A stretch of 64,000 nucleotides of DNA from Biomphalaria glabrata (lineage: Eukaryota; Mollusca; Gastropoda; Planorbidae): NCBI RefSeq assembly GCF_947242115.1, contig NC_074716.1, positions 48,692,213 through 48,756,212 of the forward strand, read 5' to 3'. Shown here piece after piece: positions 1 to 11,500 of this stretch. Position numbers and translations under genes: made by a program. How positions within the stretch are numbered: the stretch's first letter is position 1; each line of letters begins with the position of its first letter. Below the pieces are notes generated by a model. It did not search any database. It worked only from the letters and a program-made list of their open reading frames with translations, and was not told where the DNA came from.

Positions 1-706
1 GTGTTACTGGTTTACCATGAATAAGATAAGTGGAATTAATAAAAAAATTTTTACTCTTTTAATAACTGACATTTTCCTGGGTGGAAAGACATGCTCCAAT
101 TTGATTCCCATCTCTGTAATTCATCTAATTCTCTTTGTAAAATGTCTGTGTCTTGTGTTGTTTTTATTGTTCTATATATTATGCAATCGTCTGCAAATAA
201 TCTGACTTTTGTTCCTGAAGTAATGTAATTTGGTAAATCGTTTATGTAAATTAAAAATAGTAGTGGACCTAAGACTGTTCCTTGAGGTACACCTGAGTTT
301 ACTGTTATAGGTGTTGATTTAGAGCCATTTATTATTACAGTTTGTTCTCTCCCTATCAGAAAATCTTTAATCCACTGATGCAATGTACCATCAATACCAA
401 AATATTTTAATTTTTTAAGCAAACTATGGTGGTGAACTTTGTCAAATGCTTTGGAAAAATCTAGTAAGATAGCATCTATTTGTTGACTATTATCTAAACC
501 TTTTGAAAAATCATTAATTAGTCCTATTAGTTGTGTTTCACGTGATCTATATTTCCTAAAGCCATGTTGGTATGGTGTGAGGACATTATATTTGTCTAAG
601 TGGTTTATGATGTTGCTACATATTATGTGTTCTAGGATTTTACATGTGATGCTGGTAAATGATACTGGTCTGAAGTTTCCTGAGTCAGATTTTTCTCCTC
701 TCTCCT
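1..706 (-). mobile_element. LINE reverse transcriptase fragment (Jockey/CR1-like), runs off left edge
   Basis: On the minus strand an open frame runs from about 706 to 51. It encodes a LINE reverse transcriptase core: the segment SGNFRPVS near 680, the A motif LLDFSKAFDKVHHH near 450, GVPQGTVLGPLLFLIYINDLP near 300, and the catalytic FADD near 190. The 5' end is truncated at a stop near 706, where LINE similarity also ends. Near 53 the frame ends early, but the next frame continues with plausible LINE residues (INSTYLIHGKP), so there is one frameshift before the window edge. The clade is inferred from motif style only. This lies downstream of lectin gene A exon 2 and may interrupt that gene's later exons. 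Confidence 0.85.
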
Positions 707-776
707 AGATCGACATAATTCATGTCTATTAATTTTAATTATCTTATTTACGTTTAAATTGAATGATTACCTAGAT

Positions 777-971
777 CAGAGATTCTTAACCTGTGGGTCG
801 CGACCCCCTTGGGGGTCGATTGACGATTTGCCAGGGGTCGCCTAAGACCATCAAAAATAAGGATTTTATTGTCTATTCTTCTATTGCTGTGTGTCTAGGG
901 AGGGGGGGGGTCGCGGCAGAGTGGGAAATTGTAAAAAGGGGTCGCCGAGCTTAAAAGGTTGAGAACCGCTG
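777..971. mobile_element. hAT-type MITE with intact 8-bp target duplication
   Basis: A 195-bp element has inverted termini: CAGAGATTCTTAACCTGTGG on the left and, read inward from the right, CAGCGGTTCTCAACCTTTT. It is flanked by a perfect 8-bp direct repeat, acctagat, at 769-776 and 972-979. The interior is G-rich (GGGGGTCG motifs) and has no coding frame. The terminal sequence and the 8-bp target duplication are typical of hAT elements, so this is a non-autonomous hAT derivative. Confidence 0.88.
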
Positions 972-1180
972 ACCTAGATTTTTCTAGATTATGTATCTAA
1001 AAATTGCAAAAAAATAATTATGAGACCAGAGTACTCTTATTTTTGATGTTCAACGCTTTGATCCAACTTAAATTTTTTATTATTACATTCATTTTAGCAT
1101 TAAAAGATCTCCATGTCCTGTCTAGGTATAATATACTTAGGTCTATGGTTTTATTATTTTTCTTAAGGAGTAAAACTTAC

Positions 1181-4100
1181 TTTTGCAATGATTGTCAGCA
1201 TCGTAGTAGGTCTTTTTTATTCCACCGTAGTAGATACACATTCTCACGTCGCCTCGTTCATAAGCTCGAAATCCTGTAGTCCTTTGGCATTTTGCCGTAA
1301 AGACTGTAACAGTGTTTTGTCTTACCCGTATTTTGTTCTCCGATTCTCTCCCTTAGTTTAATGCCAAATATAGAAGGTAGTTATCTAGTATATAAAGCAG
1401 AAAGTAAGGTGTATGTATGCAGCCTATGTCCCGAATAAAAATCAAAACCGTGTGACCAATCTTGATTAAACTTAGCATAAAAGTTCCCTAGATCATGGCG
1501 AAGACCGTAATGTATGTCTAATGTCTCTCCACAACCGGAGAGCCCTAAAAATAGACAAAAATTACATAATTCGCCTAATTGTATCTCTTTTAAAGAGCTA
1601 AATGTATAACAGATCGGGTAAACACGATTAATGGATATGACTATGTCGGCTGAACCGTTAAACCTGTTTTCATACTCCACTTTTATTTTCCAGGCAAAAT
1701 ATTATTATCATTATTATGTGAAGTTTGCCAAGTTTGATATAGATTCAATCCAGTAGACCAGTAATACCCAAACTCAGGTCCGCAGGCCATATCCGGCTAG
1801 TTTATCATTAATAAAATAAAGCGAAAATGATTCTTAGAACATATTTTCCCCTTTCAAACATGGCGGAAAACCTATTAAAAAAAAAAGGAAATAATGATAA
1901 TTAGCTATGTTTACATGAAACTGTCCAGCAATTAGTGCACTGCATAATCGAATTTCTGAAGCTCATCCGTTTGTAATTTTTATTAAGTTGGCAATTAGGA
2001 AGTTTAATTTTCATTGACATTGTTTAGTCTATAGTTATAATAGTCAAGCTGCAACGCATACACAACAACGCCGCTCAAATAGTCCTTAAAAAACTAGACA
2101 AGATTCTGCTACTAGGCTCTTGCGCACGCTCCATTGGCTTCCCGTGAAAGCGAGAATCGACTACAAGGTAGCCACACTTTGTCATCAGTGTATATATAAC
2201 AATGAAAAGCCCTTATACCTAAGTAAACTGATCACTCCATATGTCCCACAGAGAGCCCTGCGCTCAATGGACGCTTTTAGTAGTGCCACGTTTCTCCCTC
2301 AAAAGCTACGGTCTGGGGGCTTTTTCAGTTCACGGACCAAAGGTTTGGAACTCACTCCCTATTGATCTCAGACAGACAACATGCTACACCACTTTTAAGA
2401 AGAACATTAAGACCTACTTGTTTAAAACTTTTTTTTAGATTAACTGTCATGTCAGCTGTCGTGTCTGTGTTTGTAATGTTATTACAGCGCCTTAAGCCTA
2501 CATTTTGTTTGTTAACAGCGCTTTATAAATAAAATTATTATTATTGAAGTGATTATTATAATCTCTAATACTTGGCAGACGAATGACTACTTGTATCCGG
2601 TTTGCTGAAAAAAAGTCTTGATTAGCTCTGCAAAAATACTAGTTCGTTGATCTTCCGTACAAAAGATAGCCTACATAAGTGATTTTTTTTTACTCTGCTT
2701 GAAACTTCAAAAAAAGAATAAACATTTCTTAACTAGTGATACTTACTAAAGGAGATTTGATTCAAATAACTGATACCGGGTGGTTACCAAATTTTAGTGT
2801 TTGTTTATTTTTAAAGCTCATATCAACAAACTCTGCCTGCCTCCCAGTCTGTCTGGTAAAAGGTTTGTACACGCTATTTCTCCCGCACTCAATCTCGCCT
2901 CAAATTGAAATTTCGCACAATTATTTCTTGTAACTCACAAAAAGAATCAATTAAAAAACAAAACAACAAATGGTATATTAAATATTGGTAATTAATTATT
3001 TTGATTTGGTATCAAACAAGGGAAAGAAATTGTATTTGACAGAAGCGGAGATAAAGGCTGAATAGGTCCCATTTGTACTTCTTGAAGAGAATTAGTTTGA
3101 AAATATAAAACCTCATATTTTCATTAGCACTTCGCACTGGCTATTATGGATAAAGGAGGTTTGAGCCTTCGAATTCGAATTTAAAGCATACAACATTTTT
3201 TTAAAAAATCAAATGCTTAAAACTTAAAAGGCGATCACGTTAACATTTGCAGATTTCGTCCCCCCCCCCTTTCCCATTTTCCTACTAGTCCAGCGCGTTG
3301 GGACGCTAAAAGCATGAAGTTGCTAAACAAAAACAATAGGGAAAAATACATATCTAATCGCACAGATGTATTATTGTTAGTCTAGATGACTGTAGATCTA
3401 TTACAAATTTAACTGCATGACTGATTCAAGCTAATTGATACTGTGGTCGATATTACTTATACCCGTCGTTTCGTTTCTTAAACATTAGTTACATTTAGTG
3501 TCATTAATTGTCGCGCTCTGTTTTTCAATGTTACAGCCATTTATATAAAGTCAAACATGTTTATGTGATATGGTCTTCGATATCATTCATTAATAATGTG
3601 ACTTTTTATTTGTGTGTGTGTGTGTTTGAGTGTGTTTCTGCATATTTTCTCTAATTGGGATAATTTTGAAAAAAAATATATTAATAGTTTATTAATCATT
3701 TGAGATTTCAAAAAAGGGAATTAAGCAAGCTTAGAAAAAATATTTTTATTTGTAATCTTTTTAACATTGTTGCCCTTATTTTTTCGTAAAAAACAAAAGG
3801 GAAGTAATCTCAGAATTGCTGTAATTTAGCTAAAGCCGAATCAAAATACCTCAACGAGAGGGTTGTTTAATAATAATAGTTTAAAAATAAAAAGTCAAAT
3901 GAACTTTAAAAAAATAGCAGCCAATTCCAGTATCTGGTTCACATTCATAGAATCGGCCATTTCTATTTTTCGCTATACTTTAACCAGTTCGTGTTAAATT
4001 TGTTGTGGTGAACTATCTGATGCCGAATAGTACTGCACAACACAGGGCCGCAACAGTATTAGTATTTATATTTTTTTTTTCGGTCTTGTTTTCTAAGACA

Positions 4101-4480
4101 TTGACTGTTTGACGCTAAAAAAGCATGGTCGAAGCAATTACTTGCGCTTCGATCTCGCGATCGATAGTACAATTTGGTTTGACCATGTTATCAGAGACTA
4201 GTCGTTCTCAAATACGGCTTCCTATGCCACCACGGTACGTGATATAAAGGACAAAGTCATCTTCACAGAAGTCATGACGACCCAGAAGATTATTAACCTG
4301 TCTTTATTAGCCGACTTGCTTGTATGACCGTGGCAGTGTATTTACGGAATAATCAATTGAAAAGTAAATAAGTTTTAAGTAACACGTTGGGCTAATAATA
4401 AAACAATTTATATATATTCGATTTTAGCAAAACTTACCTAAACTGAAGCTTAACAACAACAGAATTAAAACACATCTCAT
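1181..4480 (-). CDS. Lectin gene A: secreted C-type-lectin-like protein, exons 1-2 (continues beyond the window or lost)
   Basis: I recognise two exons. Exon 1 (4480 to 4438) encodes the signal peptide MRCVLILLLLSFSL and ends in phase 1 at a consensus GTAAGT donor. Exon 2 (1351 to 1181, 171 nt, no stop) follows an AAACTAAG acceptor and ends in phase 1 at GCAAAA|GTAAGT. The joined codon is Gly. Exon 2 starts GRESENK and then carries the first half of a C-type lectin-like domain: KC, GFRAYE, MCIYY, KTYYDAD, HCK. The spacing of Cys, GF, Tyr, Cys, TY, Ala, Cys fits the family. The same exon structure in two other genes here supports it. Intron 1 is about 3.1 kb and holds a CR1 LINE 3' end. Later exons, which should contain the ligand-binding loop, were not found. 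The name rests on motifs; ligand unknown. Confidence 0.7.
1381..1510 (-). repeat. Intron 1 block shared with lectin gene C
   Basis: The sequence around AAAGCAGAAAGTAAGGTGTA and CAAAACCGTGTGACCAATCT lies just upstream of lectin exon 2. It recurs in the matching place of gene C (32320-32480), with another partial copy at 33028-33100. It could be ordinary duplicated intron or a repeat that spread with the gene; no ends are visible. Confidence 0.6.
1765..1805. mobile_element. Probable hAT terminal fragment
   Basis: The stretch CCCAAACTCAGGTCCGCAGG, followed by ccatatccggc, resembles the end of hAT elements that read GCCGG...CCGCGGGCC...TTTGGG. A similar end is seen at 24835-24905. No partner end or target duplication was found here. 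Confidence 0.35.
2045..2555 (+). mobile_element. CR1/L2-like LINE 3' end, 5' truncated
   Basis: The C-terminal tail of a LINE ORF2 is followed by its 3' UTR. Residues LHWLPVKARIDYKVATLCHQ begin near 2127. The protein switches frame once, near 2270, and resumes as VPRFSLKSYGLGAFSVHGPK to the stop near 2438. The UTR ends in an AATAAAATTATTATTATT tail near 2550. The larger copy at 54101-55493 has the same protein and UTR, so these belong to one family. It lies in intron 1 of lectin gene A. Confidence 0.88.
2736..3070. repeat. AT-rich dispersed repeat, copy 1
   Basis: The motifs TGGTAATTAATTATTTTG, ATCAAACAAGGGAAA and CACAATTATTT recur at 6640-6960 and 9180-9560. There is no coding frame and no recognisable ends. 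The family is unknown to me. Confidence 0.55.
3071..4410. other. Rest of intron 1 of lectin gene A; no further gene seen
   Basis: AT-rich sequence with a short GT run near 3610 and poly-A/T tracts. The first 100 bases of the intron (4340-4437) match the start of intron 1 in lectin genes B and C. At 4314-4329 it keeps a 16-nt match to a gene B intron segment, but no open exon. Confidence 0.5.
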
Positions 4481-4801
4481 GGTGTGGATTTCGTGTTGCC
4501 AATATATAGACTAGATCATACTGTGATGCGGCTGTGGCGTAGTTGTGCCGTGGCGACTCCTGTTAATAACATGACAAAGCATTCACTTAGAAATAACTCT
4601 TGATTGTTTTGTTTTTCTAATTCACAAAATAATTCAGTAGGGTATTACTAAATATATGTGTCTTCGTTTTATTCATGAGACAGGACGACTTGCTTATATC
4701 ATTAGGGTAGGAACAAACAAAATACGCTAAATATATACATCACAGTTGTTGTTTCTTCCGGTAGAAATATTATTAATGAAAAAAAAAAAAACAACAGTTT
4801 A
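4481..4801 (-). promoter_or_regulatory. Promoter-proximal region of lectin gene A
   Basis: The region upstream of the start codon is conserved with genes B (8195-8505) and C (43968-44210). Shared pieces in gene direction are GAAGACACATA, AGTAATACCCTACTGAATT, a TTCTAAGTGAATGC block, GATGCGGCTGTGGCGTAGTT (read on the plus strand) and TCTAGTCTATATATTGG. The TATATATT at 4501-4508 lies only about 21 nt from the ATG, too close to be the TATA box for this start unless the leader is almost absent. The true transcription start is therefore probably elsewhere. Confidence 0.5.
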
Positions 4802-4882
4802 TTAACTCTTTGTCTCCGTAATTATTTACCACATTCTGGTGGAATCAACGCTTTTTATCGTCAGTTAGAGAGAACGAGTTAA
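4802..4882. mobile_element. TTAA-flanked MITE, copy 1
   Basis: An element of about 81 bp begins TTAACTCTTTGTCTCC and ends with the inverse GAGAGAACGAGTTAA, flanked by TTAA. The paralogous sequence at 45384-45387 shows the empty TTAA site in the same context (cattaacagacttaaat). Further copies are at 14053, 18716 and 43786. TTAA targets are typical of piggyBac-type elements; the assignment is an inference. Confidence 0.8.
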
Positions 4883-5404
4883 CAGACTTAAATTTTCCTT
4901 ACAACCTTTCCATCAGACATTTTGGATATTAAAATGAAACTTACATATGTGAATGACTTTCGTTCACTGGCGTAGACAGCGATGTTCATGTTAAACCCCC
5001 TCCCTCAAAATACCCCCCCCCCGCCTCCGTAAGGGGGTGGGTGATTTTTTTTATTGTAATTTTATGTTGTTGTTTTTTTTCTACTAAAGAAAAACTACAA
5101 TCATCGACTAAGAGCAGCCAATGATGAAAAAGGGGGGAGGGGGAGAGGAACTAATTACAAACTACAGTTACCCCCTTTTCCATCAGCAGGGAAGGACATT
5201 CTCAGGTTAAAATCCCCTTAATAAAAAAACTAAAATAAGATGAAAAAAAAAACACAAAAAAAACACTGCTTATATTAATTAAGCGCTGTGGTATCTATTA
5301 GCTTGGATTAGTCATGTAATTAAATTTGTAATAGGTCTAGTCTAAAAATATAGCCTGTGGTGCGTTTACATATATTTGTACCAATTGTTTTTGTTTTGCG
5401 CAAT

Positions 5405-5660
5405 TTTTATTAGAATGTGAGAAACCAGACATAATTGCAGGAACAGAAACTTGGCTACATCCTGAAATTTATAATGCAGAAATTTTCAATAGTAATTATG
5501 AAATTTTTAGAAAAGATAGGGCTGATAATCATGGAGGAGTTCTTTTAGCAATAAAAAAACACTCTCATAGCAGAAGAAATTACCTTACATAACTCAAAAA
5601 ATATAGAATCAACATTTTGTAAAATTAATACCACCTCAACATCCCTAATAAAAATACTCA
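5405..5660 (+). mobile_element. LINE AP-endonuclease domain fragment
   Basis: The translation gives LLECEKPDIIAGTETWLHP, then RADNHGGVLLAIKK. This is the endonuclease/exonuclease/phosphatase fold start of a LINE ORF2, including the catalytic glutamate of the GTETWL motif. A one-base frameshift follows the IKK run near 5562, after which residues continue as TLIAEEITLHNS. Both ends are truncated. The AT-rich style resembles the RT fragment at 1-706, possibly the same family. The duplicated block at 56.2 kb lacks it, so it arrived after the segmental duplication or was lost from that copy. Confidence 0.82.
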
Positions 5661-6129
5661 TCTCTGATGTAAAAAAAATACGACAGAAAGACAGCCTCTT
5701 ACGTGTTTCTTTCCCTTGCCGTCTTGGAATTAGAACCTATATCGATTTGGGTCCAAACTCTTTCGTATTTTTGTAGATGATTTTCTTTTCTTAATCAGTT
5801 ACATTGAGATCTATAGCCCGACGTCTTCAATTTAAAGAGAGGTTTGAAAAATGCATAGAACATAAAAGGAAAAACGAATTTTCGACTCAAATTCTTCTTT
5901 GTCTGTAAAGAAAAGATAAGCGAATAGGAAAATAAATGTTCATTTATCGACTAGTATTCATACTACACCAAGCAACTTTTTATCACATAACTTTTGAACC
6001 ACAATACTTTTAATATCGTATCTAGAAATAAAGCAATATCCATCTCAGGCCCATTTGTCCGTTTTTTTATCAGAAGCGTATGCATTGTATATTTACAACC
6101 AGGTGTTATTTCAATGATAAACAAGTAAA

Positions 6130-6275
6130 CCCTTTAGACCTTTCAGTCTACAACTTACTTCCCCGAGGTTATGCCAGGTTGAGGGAACTCAGGGGCGTCG
6201 TAAAAATCTCAACATTCAAAATCCCAGTCTCAAATCGTAGACTCCTTGGTTCAAAAGCCGATCACTTTCACTTAA
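6130..6275 (-). mobile_element. Degenerate tRNA-derived SINE copy
   Basis: The pieces agacctttcagtctac, ggaactcaggggcgtcgt and caaaatcccagtctcaaatc line up in order with the SINE copies at 7475, 33774 and 60035. The tRNA head is badly eroded. Confidence 0.5.
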
Positions 6276-6410
6276 TTATTGATACACTTATGTTCAATTA
6301 AAAAAGAATGGAAACCGTTTTATAGTAATAGGATTTATTAGAATTAAAGTGAATTTGTGTCCTTTTGGCATGATCTCTTCAGTACATATATATACATTTT
6401 CATATATACA

Positions 6411-6445
6411 CCAGACAGACAGACAGACAGGCAGACAGACAGAGT
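6411..6445. repeat. (CAGA)n microsatellite
   Basis: About eight CAGA units with one CAGG interruption. Confidence 0.9.
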
Positions 6446-6501
6446 TGATATAAGCTTTGTAAAAAGACAGCTTCTTTAAATGGACATTACCTTAACGAAG
6501 A

Positions 6502-6648
6502 CATTATGATAAATCCTTATGTCTTAAGAACGACAGCTCAACTCACCAGACATAATGATAAATCCTTTTGTCTTAAGAACGACAGCTCAACTCACCTGTC
6601 ATAATGATAAATCTTTTTATCTTAAGAACGACAGCTCAACTCACGTGT
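6502..6648. repeat. 49-bp tandem repeat, 3 copies
   Basis: Three near-identical 49-bp units beginning cat(a/t)atgataaatc and containing CTTAAGAACGACAGCTCAAC. No open frame of note. Confidence 0.88.
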
Positions 6649-6960
6649 CATGTCTAAGTCAGTCAAGGATTCAATTCAGAGTTTTCCGTCTTCTAGGTGG
6701 GTAGTTATTCTGAGTCCTTCCAGTCTCATACCTATCAACTCATTCTGTCCGCTTGTATTCTGTCTGTCTGGTAAAAAGTTTGAACATCTTTTTTCTCCCA
6801 ATTCCCATTCTCGGAAAAAGTTAAAACTTTGAACAATTATTTATTGAGCCTGACAAGACATGAATCAATCACAATTAGCAGTTAATTAGTTCATTAATTA
6901 CTTCATTAATTAGTTCATTAATAACTTCATTAATTAAAAGAGAGATGAATTTATTACGTT
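6640..6960. repeat. AT-rich dispersed repeat, copy 2
   Basis: Shares GTCTGTCTGGTAAAA, GAACAATTATTTATTG and GAATCAATCA with copies at 2736-3070 and 9180-9560. It includes short TTAATTA/TTCATTAA reiterations at 6885-6935. Confidence 0.55.
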
Positions 6961-7474
6961 TTGTGTTCGATACGTTTTTCTTCTACTTCCCATTTCTAGG
7001 ATCAAGTTGAAATTTTTTTTTATAATTATTCATAGTTGATAACAATATACGTATCAATAAAAAAATTAACCAATTAGTTAATAATTAATTTTGTTTTATA
7101 TTGCAGAAAGGGAGCTACACCCTGTAATGTTCAAATAGCAGTAATTAGCGGTTCTTTCCCCTCAGATAAGCTGTGTTTTTTTTTAAGTATTCTAGTTTCT
7201 AATGCTAACCCTAGAATTGGTTCTTTGTGGGTTAATGGAATGACAGTAAATACAATTTCTTGATAACTATGCTTTAGTTTCTTTTGAAGAAAGGTTACAT
7301 CCCTTTTCTTGAATTCGTTGACAGTACCCATCTATAGATTCACTATATTAAAAGAATACAGTGACTTTGACTGGAGAAATTTGAATCCCTGGCTGCAATC
7401 ATCAAATTTAGCAATTGTAATTTTCATTTTTTTAAATATGAGGGGAGTTTAAAGGAAAAAAAAAGAATGTTCCC

Positions 7475-7724
7475 ATTTCAGACCTTTCGATCTATAGGGC
7501 AAATGATTTTAAGGTCATCTGTTTCTTTGGTCAACGGTTAACGAGCGTGGTTAACGGTTAACGGTGTGGCCAGCACAACGACCAATCGCCTTTACTTTCC
7601 CTAATTAAAGTCATGGACTAAAAATCGCGGGATTCAAAATCCAAGTCTTCACCGAGATACGAACCCAGGTCCCAAAGCTCGGTTGCCAAGCGCTTAACTA
7701 CTCAGCCACCGCGCCCCCAAGAGG
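7475..7724 (-). mobile_element. tRNA-derived SINE, copy 1
   Basis: Read on the minus strand, the element starts GCGCGGTGGCTGAGTAGTTA, an A-box-like tRNA head. A B-box-like GGGTTCGTATCTC follows, then a tRNA-unrelated body ending in CAGACC...GGGAAC and a T-rich tail. The copy at 60035-60290 sits at the same place of the duplicated block, so this insertion predates the segmental duplication. Confidence 0.85.
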
Positions 7725-8194
7725 AGATTCACTAATCCCGTTGTAACGTTAATGACCTTCGTTGATGGCTCTGATTGCAGATCACTTTTAATCTTTTTCT
7801 TATTGGAGTAGAGAAATTAACCCTCCTCCACTGTCAACAGGTTAATGTGGTGTTTTTTTTTGTTGTTTTTTTTTTAATGGAAGGGGATTTTAAACTCAAA
7901 ATTTCCCTTCTCTAGTCTGACTTAGTTTTTTTTAATTAAAAAGAAAATCCCATTGGCTTAAGTAAAATAGAAAAATTAACGTCAAATTATAATCATAAAA
8001 CTCCCTTATCCCTTGCTGAAGAGTATGGAGAGGGAATTGAACCCGAAACACTTACAGTAAGCCAATAAACCAAAATCATTCAAATACTTAACTTTTATTT
8101 ATTTTTTGGTTCAAAAGTATATATGCAAGATAAATTCAATCCTGTTAATAAACTTTAAAAAAAATTATATAAATTCGATGTTAATTATTTTAAT

Positions 8195-8505
8195 TATTTA
8201 CATAAAAGACAGGTGTTTCTACCGGGAGTAATCACAGACGTAAAGTCTATAATTGAGCTATCTACAGTCCTTACCCTAAACATAAACGTCAATAGCCCTG
8301 TGAGTTTGTCCTGTGAGTAATCCGAAGACACATACCAAGTAATACCCTACTAAATTTATAGCGTGAATCCCAAAGCAATCAATACATCAATTCTAAGTAA
8401 GTCCACCTGTCATGTACAGGGTTATCAAAGATAAACCAGTGACTTCCACGTCGCATCTACACCAGTAAGATCTAGTCTGCATCTGGGCTACACTAAGCAT
8501 ACACC
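8195..8505 (+). promoter_or_regulatory. Promoter-proximal region of lectin gene B
   Basis: Conserved with the regions upstream of genes A and C (GAAGACACATA, AGTAATACCCTACT, TCTAGTCT...CACCATGAG). Up to 8349 it is also conserved with the orphan promoter at 61025-61184 (ACAGGTGTTTCTACCG, TCTACAGTCCTTACCCTAAA). The TATATATT tract of the other two genes is replaced here by TGCATCTG. Confidence 0.5.
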
Positions 8506-11500
8506 ATGAGAACTAAATTGGTTTTTATTCTTTTGTTTTTAAGCTTCAGTTTCGGTAAGTTTGCTGAAATAGAGTATACATCATTGTTTTATATGTCCGT
8601 CGTGTAAATGAACACTTACTAACTTACTGCAGTGACTTCATTGCAATGGTCATACAAGCAAGTAGGACCAGTTGGAAAAGAGAAGGGGAGAAAGAGGAAG
8701 TATCTGTGCGCATGTTGTCGGGATCGCTTTTTAAATGAGATTTTTAAAAAGTTTTACGACTAAACATTTCTTCTTCTTCATCATCGTTCTCATTGTTATG
8801 TTGGAGTGTTCATATGACTAGACCACTACATGAGATGAACTGCGCAGTGGTTTCCAAATCAGGGAGCTCCCCATATAGTTTCCTTTCTATTGGGGTGATT
8901 TGGGGCCAATGTCTTATACGGGCCTCTTGGTAAAGAGAGCAGTTTTGGAGTACATGGTCGGCATTTTCTGGTGATACTCCACATGGGCAGATTTCACTGG
9001 TTCTAATTTTGAGCTTCCGGTACATGTGTTACTTAACATTTGAACTTGAGTGATCAACCACTGTGCCAGTGAAGTGATTATGATAATAGAATGTTTTATA
9101 GTTATCTCTTGTGTATGTCAAACTTGGCGACAAACTATTTCTCTACACAAATTATAAAAGGAACTAATTCTAGTTATAACGCCGTATCTGTCAAGTACCA
9201 TACCAAACAAAATAATTAATTACCAATACTTAATTAACTAATTGGTTAATTAAAAATAAAAAAAAAAAAAACAACTATTACTATTAAGGGTAATTAATTA
9301 TTTTGCTTGAAACGGACAAGGGATATTTATCCTTAGATGACTGAACATGCTATTTCTGAAACACCAATTTTCCGATGAAGTTCAAACTTCAAACAATTAT
9401 TTATTGTACCTAACAAAACACGAATCAATCATAATACTAACCAATTAGTCAATTAATTATTGGTAATTCATATTTTGTTCAATATCGAACAAGGGAAATA
9501 CGATTTACATTATTGAGAGATATAGTTGTAAATGTGGGTCTCTTTCCATTAAAGAAGCTTTGTTTAAAAAAAACAACAACAACAACAAATATTGAAAGTC
9601 TTCGTCATCTTACATATCCAATTTTAAATGCTCCAAAACGAAAGAGCTGGGAACTATTAGTTTCGCAACTAATCTAAACTTTTAAGGCAAAAGACAGAGA
9701 GGAATGTGGAACGATGGTCAACAGATCTTGTGTGGTACCCCAACGGTCCAAAAGAGTGAGGGATATGTGAAGGTGAAGATGACTGATTTTTCACGATAAA
9801 CTAAATAATTTTAAGGACGCTAAATGGAACTTCAAGATAGTGATGATGAGGATGATGATGATGAGGATGATGATGAGGATGATAATGAGGATGATGATGA
9901 TGATTAGGAGGATGATGATGAGGATGATTAGGATGATGATAATGATGAGGATGATGAGGAGGAGGAGGAGGATGATGATGAGGATGATGATGATGATGAG
10001 GATGATGATGATGATTAGGAGGATGATGATGAGGATGATGATGATGAGGATGATGATGATGATGAGGATGATGATGATGATTAGGAGGATGATGATGAGG
10101 ATGATTAGGATGATGATAATGATGAGGATGATGATGATGAGGAGGATGATGATGATGAGGATGATGATAATGATGAGGAGGATGATGATGATTAGGAGGA
10201 GGATGATGAGGATGATGATGATGAGGATGATAATGATGAGGATGATAATGATGATGAGGATGATGATGAGGATGATAATGATGATGAGGATGATGAGGAT
10301 GATAATGATGAGGATGATAATGATGAGGATGATAATGATGAGGATAATAATGATAAGGATGCGGATGATGATGAGGATGATATTGAAATTTTGAATAGCC
10401 AACTAAGTAAACTTTGCAAACAAAAGAGCTCAAGAAATGTGATTTCAAACAAACATACATAGCTTATCAACACCGGATGCACCAATAAACTTGTTGTGTC
10501 TGGGTTTTCCTGTTTAAAAAAAAATCTTACTAGAAATCTATATATCTGTCTCTTCTTACCATCATTCTCTAAATCTGGTTTCATTGACTACGTTCTATAT
10601 TTGGCATTTAACTAAGGGAGAGAACTGAAGAACAATAAAAGGATAAGACGAGCAGGTCTCTCAGCGTTTGCGATGAAATGCACAAGCTTCTTAAGTTATC
10701 GACCCTACGAAGTAGGCAAACTGAAATTGTGTATCTACCACAGTGGATTTAAAACAACATACTTCGAGGCTGTAAGTATTTGCAAAAGTAAGTTTTACTG
10801 TTTAAGAATTTCTTTTTCCCGCTTTCTCTCCTAATCGACGGTACCATCGTTGATTTTGACCTTATTAAATTAAATTTAATGTTTAAGTGTTTAAACTTGC
10901 CTTCGAATTACATAAAAAGAGCTTACATTTTCCTTTAATTATATACCAAACACAACATGTTCTGATAACAGACAACAAAGCTATTGAAGCCAAATCATAT
11001 AACAGGGGTAGTGAAATAGTAATGAGCAAATGAAGAATTCTTTCGAAACGTGGAAAAGTAATTTCGAAGAGAAAGAGTTAAAATGTTGAAAGCATTTCAA
11101 AAAAAATAAAGCTCCGTTGTGTATTTCACTGAAGCGTTTGTGTGTAGATTGAATTCGAGGCTTATTTAGAGAAAACCCCTATCGTCTGCGGGGTGTTACT
11201 TTATCCCAACAATACTCTTGAAATTTAATAGGTCAATATACGTGTTCGAGGGATTAAGTACGCTTGAGCATAAGGCTTGACACCCGACTCGAGCTGAGTT
11301 GTGTTTACTAAGCGCCTAAAGGCAGCACGGAAAACCTTCTTCCAGATACCCCTCCCCCTACTGGTCCATAAATAAGATTGGCCCATAGCGCTCTGAGTAT
11401 GCTATAAGCATGAAAGTAGTGCTCCTAAAAGGCGATATATTTATTATTTTCCTTGAAAAACTTTTACTACCCAAAGAAAAAAAAGAACACGCTCCAGAAA

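Larger units (their letters stand above)
4400..8349. repeat. Segmental duplication, left copy (divergent promoter block)
   Basis: Blocks here match, in order and orientation, blocks in 43.9-61.2 kb: 4411-4720 with 43900-44205; 4885-5020 with 45388-45520; 5375-5405 with 56165-56195; 5690-6075 with 57465-57741 plus 58477-58620; 6950-8130 with 59392-60530; 8195-8349 with 61025-61184. The left copy is interrupted by a MITE and a LINE endonuclease piece. The right copy holds many more insertions. Confidence 0.8.

Noticed and set aside
4501-4508. TATA box of lectin gene A (and 43988-43995 for gene C)
   Set aside because: Conserved, but only about 21 nt from the ATG, which would place the transcription start at or inside the coding sequence. 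Gene B also lacks it.
9791-10584. Long open frames giving poly-His/Pro, poly-Ile/Leu, poly-Met/Arg and poly-Ser peptides
   Set aside because: They are the (GAT/GAG)n array read in different frames. All frames are open because the unit lacks most stops.
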